A stretch of DNA of 64,000 bases from Thermothelomyces thermophilus ATCC 42464 (lineage: Eukaryota > Ascomycota > Sordariomycetes > Sordariales > Chaetomiaceae), in the NCBI RefSeq assembly GCF_000226095.1, contig NC_016473.1:2480001-2544000 (forward strand), written 5' to 3'. This document shows positions 54,441-64,000 of the stretch, piece after piece; within the stretch, counting starts at the first letter, position 1; each line of letters opens with the position of its first letter. Under the pieces are notes generated by a model. That model was not told where the DNA came from. It worked only from the letters and a program-made list of their open reading frames with translations, and made no database searches. The position numbers and the translations under genes were made by a program.

Positions 54441-57400
54441 TTAATAGGTTCCTATAAGTTGTCTTCTAGTCCGAAATCGAGCCACTTAACTAGGTACTAT
54501 AGTTCCCTATCGATAATATATAAATCTAGAATTTCTTCGACGTCCTATTCTTCTTCCTCGTCTTCTACTTCGATGTGCATAGCAACCTTAGCGTTTTTCG
54601 GTACTAGTTTAAGAAGTGAAATATAAAAAACATCTGTCTATAGTCATATAGATAATAGTAACGATAGTCAGTAGTTAGATGTCGAAATTCGTTCTTTGAT
54701 AACGAAGGGTCCGACCTTCTTAAAGTCTAGCTTCGTGCTTAGTTATTTGGTTTATAAGTTTCGTACGATTAGGTAGACTTTGTCTCCCCTCTCTAGGCAA
54801 GGTCCCTCGAGCCTATATTTGTTATAGTAGTTCTTTATTCTGGTCTTGACAAACTCGAGTTCCTTTTTGAGCTTTTTATATAGTGTGTACATTTGTTCCG
54901 CTTTGACTGCTGCTCTCGGCACTATGACCTCTAGTCCTTGCCTAAGGTCTACTTTATATCCGTAGTTCACGAAGAACGGTGTAACTTTAGTCGTTTCCGT
55001 TAGTGTTGTATTGTAAGCGAGTTATATTATTGGTAATAGCATGACCTAGTCGTTTTGCTAGTAGTTAACATAAGAGCGGAGGTATTATTTAATAACTTGG
55101 TTTAATCGCTCTGTTTGTCTATCAGTCTATAGGTGATATGCCGTTAATAGCTTACTATTAATGCCTAATCGTTATATTAATGCTTGCTAAAACTTCGACA
55201 CGAACTTGGTGTCTCTGTCGGTGATCTATTCTTGCGGCCAAGCATACACTGATATAACTTGCCGATAGATTACGTCTGCTAGTTGTTTAGCTGTCTAGGA
55301 CTCCTTATAGGGAAAGAAGTATACCTATTTAGTTAGGCGGTCTACTATAGTAAGAATACTATTATAGATTACTCTTGTAGCTATGTCCTTAGATTCTAGT
55401 AGCTTTATAATGAAGTCTATCGTAACTAAACTCTATAGTTTGTCAGCTATTAGTAGTGGCTAAAGTAGCCTATATAGCTTATATCGTGCCGTTTTGCTTC
55501 GATTATAGATGTCGTAGCTCTATATAACTTCCTTAACTTGTACCGTTAACTATAGAAAGTCGTAGTGTTTCTTAACTTGTACGACAGTCTTCGTAACTCC
55601 TTTATATCCTCTAAGTTTCGACTCGTAGAGTTCTCGAATCATCCGTAGCTATTGATCTTTGTCATGGATATACGCTTTACCTCGGTACTAAAGTTTCCTA
55701 TCTTTTTCTTCTACTCCATTAGGTACTAGTAGTCTAGGTGCTGCTTAATACTATACCTTGTTAATCCTTTCTTCTCGAAAGATTATATAGCATTCTAGGA
55801 ACAAGTCAAGTGGATCATCTTCTATAGGTGTCTGCGTTTCGTGATGTAGCGTTCCGTCTGTCCGTTCCTTAAATAACGGTAGTGTCGTTCCCGTTTGTCC
55901 TTCTATATGATCCGTTTGTCGACTTAAGATGTCCGCTCGTACGTTCTCTTTGCCCTTCTTGTAGCGGATCTCAAAGTTAAATTCTACGAGGAATTCTGCC
56001 TATCGTATTTGTCGTCTGTTAAGCTCCTTTGTCGTTATAAAGTATCGTAAATTCTTATAATCTATATATACTTATACCGGTTTAATCGTACTACTAAGGT
56101 ATAGTTATCATTCCTTAAAAGCTTTGATAATCGTAAGTAGTTCCTTATTATAAATTAGGTAATTGAGATGTAGTCTATTAAGCTTCTTTGAAAAGAAGGC
56201 TATAGGATATAGCTTTCCTTGTCTATCTCGTTATCCTAATTATCCTCCGATGGCGTAGTCTAAAGCGTCCATTTCTACCTCGAATAGCTTCTTAGGGTCT
56301 GGCAGTACTAGTACTAGATCTTCGGTAATAGCGTTACAGATCTACATAAATGCTTGCTCGTATTGCTCTTCCCATTGGAATTTAGCATTCTTCTTGGTAA
56401 GTTTGTACAAAGGTCGTGCGATCACTCTAAAGTTCCTAATAAACATCCGGTAGAAGTTTGTAAATCCGATAAAGCTTCGTACTTCCGTAACTAACGTTAG
56501 TTATAGCCAATTCTTAATAGCTTTAACTTTTAAAGGTTCTATTTAGATTTGTCCTAGGGATATCTTGTATCCTAGAAAGACCGTTTTCCTAACGTGGAAT
56601 TCGCTCTTTTCCTTGTTGACTAATAGCTTATACGCGTGTAGCGCGTCTAGTACTACTTTTACGTACTTCCGGTGTTTATCTATTGTCTTAGAGAAGATGA
56701 GTATGTCGTCGAGATAACATACCGCAAATTTGTCGAGAAAGGGTCGGATAGCTTGATTAATTAGGGCTTAGAACGTTGCCGGCGTATTCGTAAGTCCAAA
56801 TGGCATAACAAGGTACTTATAATGGCTATAGGGTGTCCTAAAGGCCGTTTTCTACTCGTCGCCTTCTTTGATCTATATATAGTTATAGGCCGATAGCAAG
56901 TCAAGACACGTGAAATATTAGGCTCCTGCTAACTAATCTCGGAGCCGTAAGATTAACGGTAACAGGTATCGGTTTTTCATAGTCTATTTGTTAAGTTGCT
57001 AATAGTCAATATATAACTATAGCTTTCTATTTTTCTTAGGCATAAATAAGATTAGGTAGCCTGCTAGCAATGTCAATAGGCAGATATATCCTCTTCAAAG
57101 GTTCTCCTCTAAATATCGCTTAAGTTCTTCGTTCTATATCTAGCTTATATAGTAAATCTTAAAGAACTTTAGTTATACTCCTTCCTTAAGCTTGATCTCG
57201 TAATCCTATAGGCCGTATTCTAGTAGTCTTTCTAGATATTTCGGTTCGAATGCTAGGTGTCCTTCGTACTCCTTCGGTACTTCCCTAGTCTTGTTTTGTC
57301 TCTCGTTTTTCTGGTAGTATACAAACTTAGTTCTATCTATAGCAATGCTAGCGATTTCTCCTATCTTAACCTACTACTCCTATTATAGTGCTCCGCATTC

Positions 57401-60335
57401 GTCAACGGAGAGAACAGCTATCGGCGATTTAGCTCGTTCCTCCTGTCGCGATATCGATATCGTCGTGCTACCTCTTCTAGAGTCTATAGTGGTCTGCCTG
57501 CTACTGTCTGTCTCTTACGGTAGATCTATAGGATATGCCTTTCCTTAAGCATTGTCTACTTGCGATCCTTACGTACTCCCTATCTTGCTAGTCAAATACG
57601 ACTCTATTCGGGGTTATAGGTAGCTACTATTCTTCTAGCTAATGTCTAGGTTATAGTCTTTATGCTATAGTAACCCTAATATTATGTCTTTGTTATTACC
57701 TATATCTATAATACTAAATACAACTACTATAGTCTTCCCTACTATAGTAATGTCGATCGGTTCGGTCTCCCTATATACCTATTATGTCAGAAATAGCCCT
57801 TTGACTATGCTATGCTTCCGCTTTATTCTCTAAGGTATCTGTAGCTAATTTATAAATGTCGGCGAAATTAGATTTATCTCTGCTCTACTATCCACTAGTA
57901 CAAGCATTTCGTACTGTTTCCACTGTGCTATTATCTATAATCGCTTATCTTGCTGCTATCGTCTAAAGATTATAGCGATTTCCTATATTTCTACTAGGAG
58001 GTCTCGATATAGTAGTCTCTTACGCTAGTCCCTCCTATACTATGCTACTACTCGCCATTACATAGGTGTTAATGGTTTCTAGGCCCCTCGAAAGGCCCTG
58101 ACCCGTTTCCTAGGTTAGTGCTAACCTCTTCGATTATTCGGCTAATAGCGGCTTCATCAATCGTGCTCATTTCCGTAAGCTATTAAGTGCTTGCGGCTTC
58201 CTACTATTAGGTCCGTTCTGCTTTCTATCATACGTGCTATAGCTTCGTCTAAAGCTCCCGAATTCGCGATTTCTTTTCGTCCGTGTGATGGAGGTAATTA
58301 CTGCTCTAGCACGAGTCCTATATGTCTTGTCCTGTTCTGCAGTGCCTAGGCCAGGCTCGTTTTGGAACTATTGTAATGCCTTCTAGATCGCGGGCTTCGA
58401 TCTTCTAGAGTAATTCGGCTGCTCTGTTTCCTATATTGTAGACCTATTCTACAGGGTGTAAGCTTCTGTTCTCATTTCTTTGCCAGGTCGGCTAGTGATT
58501 ATTTTTGAATTTGTTATAGAAGTGGTATTGGCATTTGTGTACTATACACTAGAACTAGGGTACTTGTATATATGCCTTGTGTCAAGGGTATAGTCGTATA
58601 GCATTACCTAGGAGGTATTAGAATTCTTTCCCGAATCCTTCCCATTATACGTAGATTATAGATACTCTAGTGCTAATATAGGAGTATTTCTTCTAGTAGC
58701 TTTCCTATATACGCTTGTCTTTTCCACGGTTCGCGCGTATAAACTGGTACTCGGGGTTCTATACATCATAGGTAAGTTACTAATCGTCAGAATACTCGGC
58801 ATAGCTATCGGGCCTATTATATGTCATAGGCTGTTCTCCTTTAATAGTTTCTATAATACATTAGAGTTCCCTCATCTTGTCCCTTATTCTGTCGCTCTGC
58901 TAGGCAAGTCAAATCAAGCGTTTATCCCGTTCACATAGTTCTATATTAAGCCGAAAAACTTTATTACGGTACCATTTGATTCGCTCCTAGAGGAATAGAA
59001 CATTAGGTCTAGGTCTTTCGATTCCTTAGGTATCGGTTATCTACGATCTATCCTACCTCTGCGTGACTATAAAGCCTTACTGCCTTAAGGCTAGGAGAAT
59101 CGAAACTAGTAGTATATATTCTCCTACCATGTCCTATTCGGCAAGACCTGTCTCTAGGTCTATAGTGACTAGTTCGGAGTACGGTGCTTGTTCGTCTTTA
59201 CTATTATTGTCATGTCCGAGACTGTCTATGTCACTGCCCCTATCTTTATAGCTCGTAGCTACTACTTTGATAACGTCCTTAGTAGTTTCGTCGATAGCTA
59301 TAATTTCCTTTCTAGGGGTTAGTTTCTATTCTTTCTTTAGGCTCCGGTATTCTTGCTTATAGTGCCCTTTCTTTCTGTAGTTATAGTAGGTAATATTAGA
59401 CTTGTCTTTGGTCGTCTTCTTCTAGTCCTGCTTCTATGTTGCGTCTATATCTATAGCTCCGGGATACGTCCTGTACAAGGTACTGACATACGCTCGCTTT
59501 TTCTTGTTGTTAGCCTTAACCGTAGTTCCGTTTATTTGACCTCGTTTCTGCTGCTCTCGTGTATAGAGTCGATCATTAATTCTAATGGCCTATATAATAT
59601 ATTCGTCTAGAGTCTTAGGCTAATTGTACTTATATAGCTTGTCTTTGACCTTTTCCTTTAAGCTATTATAGAATAGTTATATTAATACCTTGTCGTTAAG
59701 CTAAGACTTAAGTATGTCCTATCTAAACTATATAGTGTAAGAGGCTACTAACTTGGTCTGTCGAAGATTGGTAAGTCTTTCTTACGTATAAATCTTCTCG
59801 TCCTTATCGCTAAAAACCTTCTAAAGCTCTTCTTCGAAACGGTCGTAAGATCGGAAGACTGCCTGTATGAACGCGTCTCGGTCGTCTTCGTCTTCCTTAG
59901 TAAGATAGTCGTTCTATATAGGCTCGAACTATCTAAGTGCCTTGCCCTCTAGTCTCGTGGCTATATAGAGGACTTTAGCTTTATCATCTAGAAACTTGTT
60001 GTCGTTAAGCCGGAAGTAAGATCAGAGGTTTATTAGGAATCCTATAAGATCCTCCTTGGTTCCTCCGTATTTGCCAGGTAGTTCGATCTTAATGCGGCTC
60101 GCTTTAGCGGTCTCGAGCATCTTAATTTTAGCGTAAGCCTCGTTAACTAACTTCTACAAGTACTTTTCGCAATTCTCGAGTTCCTTGATTCAAGCTTAAG
60201 CAGCCTTGTCTCTCTAGTCTAACTCTTAAATCCACTGCTAGAGTTGACCAAGCTAAGTAAGCAGCTGTTTGGCTGTGACGTTGGTAGCTATGTCGATGTC
60301 GAGGTCAAAGTCTCCTCCATTCTGAACTATGATAG
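54441..60335 (-). pseudogene. gag-pol relic of element D
   Basis: Minus-strand remnants of chromodomain, integrase (open for 72 codons at 54752-54970), RNase H, reverse transcriptase, protease and gag in standard order. The gag/pol boundary hairpin is visible near 58082-58115 with one changed base. RIP stops throughout; several stretches (for example 56700-56760) remain nearly identical to the intact copy. Confidence 0.85.
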
Positions 60336-60357
60336 AACAAAGGGAGTGGTAATAATG

Positions 60358-60777
60358 TGTGACGAACCTAACTTAGACTGCTTCTAAAAGGGTCTAGATA
60401 GAGGTTAGTGAAGTGGGACAAGTAGGCAGGTCGTCTGAGGGATTTAGTGAAGCTAAAGGGTTTATAACAACACTTAGAGTTGTCTCTTTATAGTAATTAG
60501 CAATGCTTGGTATAAGTACTGTGATTGTAGTTATTACCACTGGTAAACTCCTGGAGTCTACTATAACAAGTGACTATCTATATGTATATATAATCCTAGT
60601 GATCATTCCTGATTACGGTGATCGTAAGTGATCGCATGGTGATAATCACCCTGATCATTGGTGAGCGTAGTAATTACTATGCTTCCTATGCTGTAATTGG
60701 TCCTTTCGTTCCTTTGACTTGATTGGCCTATTTGTACTAGTGGCTTAGGCGGCATCTACATGTATGTTTCCGTGATA
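60358..60777 (-). repeat. Right (5') LTR of element D, first U3 class (as in element A)
   Basis: 420 bp, TGTGACGAACC...CCGTGATA. Its U3 matches 1262-1679, 7913-8330 and 4151-4577. Confidence 0.87.
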
Positions 60778-60782
60778 ATTAG

Positions 60783-61640
60783 CAAGTTATATTAATATAT
60801 ACTTAGCTATAAGAATAGATTACCGATAGAGATACTAAGTTCGTGTCGAAGTTCTAGCAAGCGTTAATATAATAATTAGGCATTAATAGCAAGCTATTAA
60901 TAGTATATTACCTATAGACTAATAGACAAATAGAGCGACTAAACTAAGTTATTAAGTAGTATCTCTATTCTTACGTTAACTACTAGTAAAATAACTAAGT
61001 CATACTATTACCAATAGTATAACTCGCTTATAATATAATACTAATAGAAACGACTAAAGTTATACCGTTCTTTGTAAACTATAGATATAAAGTAAACCTT
61101 AGGCAAGGACTAGAGGTTATAGTGCTAAGAGCAGTAGTCAAAGCGGAATAAATGTACACACTATATAAAAAGCTTAAAAAGGAACTCGAGTTTGTCAAGA
61201 CTAGAATAAAGAACTACTATAACAAACACAGGCTCAAGGGACCTTGCCTAGAGAGGGGAGATAAAGTCTACTTGATTATACGAAACTTATAAACTAAACG
61301 ACTAAGCACGAAGCTAGACTTTAAGAAGGTCAGACCCTTCGTTATCAAAGAACAAATTTCGACATCTAACTACCGACTATCGTTACTATCATCTATATGA
61401 CTATAGATAGATGTTTTTTATATTTCACTTCTCGAACTAGTACTAAAGAATGCTAAGGTTACTATATATATCGAAGTAGAGGACGAAGAGGAAGAATAGG
61501 ACGTTAAAGAGATTCTAGATTTACGTATTATTAACGGAGAACTATAGTACTTAGTCAAATAGCTTGATTTTGGATTAGAAGATAACTTATAGGAACCTAT
61601 TAAGAATCTAAATTACCCTAAGAAACTAAAGCAATTCTAC
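60783..61640 (+). pseudogene. 3' pol relic of element E
   Basis: Integrase core end, C-terminal domain (around 61060-61270 aligned with FFANYRYKADLRQGLEV of the other copies) and a chromodomain remnant up to about 61630, with RIP stops. Confidence 0.75.
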
Positions 61641-61649
61641 TAGTAAAAT

Positions 61650-62300
61650 TCTAACTAGCTATAAAAACTAGCTCTAAAGCCTATTCCCTAATAGAAAAAG
61701 AGAGGAACCTACTAGAATTAGGACCAGAATCTAACCTAATTAACTCCTAATCAAGCACGTCAAAAGCACCTAATACCTAAGCCTGACCTACAAAGGTCTG
61801 TATCTCCGACATTAGTAAAGGAATATCTAGCTCTTCCTCCTCCTCTAGACAAGCTACACTATAACGAAAAACTTCGGTACTATGATCGCGTAGGGATTAC
61901 TATAAATGACGTAATCGACTTAAATAGCTTAACGTCTAAGCAAGTAATGCCTTAGTCTTAGTAATCTTCTTTAAAACCTTCTCCTGCTCTGACAAATTTG
62001 AAAGGACTAAGACAATTAGTAACCTAAGACTATAAAGGAAAATAATAAGGAACCTATAGGTATCCATAATGTCTAGACTACTATATTTCTTGCTTATACG
62101 AATATAGTTTTAACATTTATTTAAACCCTCTATTATTATATAACGCTTTTACGGCTTTATATTCTAATAACGCTTGTAAGGTATAGTGACTTTATAACCT
62201 TCTTGTTTAATCTTAATCGTAATAGCGTGTCGTTTGCATTTAAGATTACGACGATTCCTAGGAATATAATTAGCTATAGTAAAAGGAAGTTAGTAGAAGA
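61650..62300 (-). pseudogene. Relic of the diverged antisense gene in element E
   Basis: Minus-strand counterpart of 53700-54440: acidic tail near 61700-61830, coiled coil near 61880-62000, cysteine-cluster region near 62090-62190 and a start region near 62230-62260. RIP-damaged. Confidence 0.6.
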
Positions 62301-62393
62301 AGGACGTTACCTACTAGGAAAAGGGAGTATTAATAGTACTTAAAATAAGTTATAAGAAGCTTTTAGGTCGAAAGCCTTAAAGAGAGGGCATCG

Positions 62394-62846
62394 TATTACA
62401 AGCTAACTATATACCGTAACCTAGTAAGGTATAGCAGGCTAAATAAGCTACTAATTAAGAAGGGCACAAAGCAAGGCTAACATAGGATCGCTAGGGAGCG
62501 TAGGCTACTACAGGCAAACAATTGCCAAAAAGGGAAAGATAACAGAGGATAGCTAGCTACTAAAGGCAATCTAAGGATAGGATAGAAGGGGACTATAAGC
62601 GACTAATGAAAGTATATATATATATAAATAGTTACTCGTTATAATAGACTCTAGGAGTTTACTAGTGATAGTAACCTATAATTATAGTACTTATACTAAG
62701 CATCGTTAACTACTATAAGAGATAACTCTAGTGTTATTATAAACCCTTTGGCTTTACCGAATCCCTTAGACGACCTGCCTACTTGTCCTGCTCAATCTAC
62801 CTTTGTCTGAACCCTTTTAGAAGAAGTCTGAGTTGGGTTTGTCATA
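62394..62846 (+). repeat. 3' LTR of element E, second U3 class
   Basis: 453 bp, TATTACAAGC...GGTTTGTCATA. Reverse-complement match to the left LTR of D. Confidence 0.85.
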
Positions 62847-63979
62847 TAGACCGGGCGTGCCGTGTGCTTGATAGGCGAGGAAGAGCGGTAGGCGTGGGAA
62901 CAGCCGAAGTCGATTGGCACGGGTGTGGGGCGTATAGAGGCGCTCGAGCAGGTATAGGAGGTAGGTAACGGGGTGCCTAGGACGTGGGCGACGAGGGTAG
63001 CATTAGTGTTAACCAAAGTTGATATATTCTCGTTCGTATGCTATATCTGGTGTAGCATGCTATCGTTCTACGCTATAGCGTGGTATATAAGCTGCCTAGT
63101 AGCTTGTAGGGTAGGGTTAGGGCTGGTGGCAGACTAGATGATATTACTATAATGGGTAGAGGTATTAGGGGTGGCGGTAGCAGCGACTAGGGTAAAGTCG
63201 TTACTAGAATGACGAGAACTTGCGGCCGGGGTGGGGGCGAAGGTGGCCTGTCCGGGCGAATGGTTAGACTAGGCAGCCTTAAAGAGCGCGGAGAATGAAT
63301 GTACTAGTATAGAGAACTTAGGCATTAGGATAGTATAATAGGTGCCTTGGTTAGCGGTCTTATAATAGGTAGGGGAGGTAAGGGCGGTATTAGTATTATA
63401 ATAACCTATGATTTTCTTAATATCTATATATAGGTAAGGGTTATTAGCCTAGAGCTATAGATCCTAAATGTAGCTCTTATAACTTTTATAGCACGTTATA
63501 TAGGAAGTGCCTTAACCTTAGATATACCTAACCTTATCGCCTTTTGAAAGTCGGTCAATATATAGTAGGTAGTATTACTACTTCTTAGGTTATAGCTTAA
63601 ACTCCTTGTTAGAAGAGTTACCTTCGATAGTATACCTACTAAGGGAGAGGTTAGCATTCTTACGCTATAAAATAAGGAATTAGTCTATGCCTTATATATA
63701 TATATAATAGCTAAAATTAATATAGATAAGGGAAAAACTTATATAATAATCTTTATTCTCGTCGCTACTAGAATAACGACTACTACTATTACTACCAAGC
63801 GAACTAATAGCTATTAATATATTAGATAGATACTAATTAAAAAAAAAAACTTAAAAGCACGATAGGGGTATAGGCAATAAGTATAGTTATAGGAGGCAGG
63901 GGTAGTTAGAAGGCGTAGAGGAGGAGAGTTAGTTATAAGTAAGAAAAAATTAAGAGGAAGAGGGAAAAGGAGGGGGTAT
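62847..63979. other. Composition-mosaic spacer
   Basis: 62847-63330 is GC-rich and low in RIP signs, including a minus-strand frame of 74 codons (62792-63016) of no recognised family; 63330-63979 is AT-rich with A runs (63839-63850) and ends in a purine-rich stretch (63948-63976). No gene supported. Confidence 0.4.
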
Positions 63980-64000
63980 TGTCACAAGCCAACCATATAC
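63980..64000 (+). repeat. Start of another LTR of the second U3 class, cut by the window end
   Basis: TGTCACAAGCCAACCATATA matches the start of the E/D-type LTR without RIP changes. Preceded by GGAAAAGGAGGGGG, which resembles a polypurine tract, but the usual CATCG-like linker and antisense-gene remnant are not seen upstream, so it may equally be a 5' end or a solo LTR. Confidence 0.7.

Larger units (their letters stand above)
53199..60777 (-). mobile_element. Element D: degraded chimeric chromovirus with mismatched LTRs
   Basis: Same orientation and order as the intact copy, but the left (3') LTR, 53199-53650, has a U3 type shared with element E and the window-end LTR, while the right (5') LTR, 60358-60777, has the U3 type of element A. 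Flanks do not match as a TSD (AGCAG at 53194-53198, ATTAG at 60778-60782). RIP stops throughout. Best read as a recombinant of two elements. Confidence 0.8.
60778..62846 (+). mobile_element. Element E: 5'-truncated chromovirus fragment, plus orientation
   Basis: Begins abruptly inside integrase (GCAAGTTATATTAATATATA corresponds to residues about RQVASVH of Pol), immediately after the outer end of element D's right LTR, and runs through the end of pol and the antisense-gene relic to a 3' LTR at 62394-62846. The missing 5' part is not on the other side of D, so a deletion or recombination accompanied the junction. Confidence 0.8.

Noticed and set aside
53194-60782. Search for a TSD around element D
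   Set aside because: AGCAG and ATTAG differ at positions that RIP transitions cannot reconcile fully, so no TSD is claimed.
63100-63125. TAGGGTTAGGG, telomere-like
   Set aside because: Only two units within ordinary sequence; not a telomere or clear interstitial array.

Overview
The window is nuclear DNA of a filamentous ascomycete (Pezizomycotina, most likely a Sordariomycete). The evidence is short GT..AG introns of 47-146 bp with CTAAC/CTGAC-like branch sites, a glycogen synthase of fungal type, a fungal Dur3-type transporter, and Ty3/gypsy chromoviruses in degraded copies carrying the C-to-T / G-to-A (CpA to TpA) scars of repeat-induced point mutation (RIP). No rRNA, tRNA or CRISPR was seen.

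Layout. 1-595: 5' half of an F-box gene, cut by the window edge. 1262-28104: an AT-rich block of RIP-ruined retrotransposons. Element A (1262-8330, minus) carries a nearly unmutated solo LTR (4151-4577). Element B (8567-28104, plus, a different family) was split by element C (13035-20628, plus). 28340-28855: Tc1/mariner transposase relic. 29990-44324: a GC-rich gene island with glycogen synthase, a kinase-fold protein lacking its catalytic motifs, a flavin-dependent monooxygenase, a Dur3-like urea transporter and an unrecognised gene with an apparent frameshift. 44325-64000: AT-rich again. It holds one intact, apparently recent Ty3 chromovirus (45004-52600, minus; LTRs read as identical; TSD CCTTT), a chimeric degraded copy D (53199-60777), an oppositely oriented 3' fragment E (60778-62846), and the first 21 bases of another LTR at the window end.

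The intact element is the most informative object. Sense strand: Gag, then Pol in the -1 frame, joined by a textbook slippery heptamer (G GGA AAC), a 6-nt spacer and a 6-bp GC hairpin. Reverse transcription looks self-primed: 11 nt just inside the 5' LTR are perfectly complementary to 11 nt at the inferred RNA 5' end. Antisense strand, between pol and the 3' LTR: a complete two-exon gene for a 196-residue protein with a Zn2Cys6-pattern cysteine cluster plus coiled coil, overlapping the end of pol by 125 bp. Relics of this antisense gene are in the same place in copies A, C, D and E, although A and D/E have diverged strongly. A palindrome beside the polypurine tract is also shared by all copies.

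The gene island is ordinary housekeeping and nutrition. The monooxygenase and the urea transporter are divergently transcribed from a 1.26-kb intergenic region with two GATAAG boxes close to the monooxygenase start, suggesting nitrogen regulation (inference).
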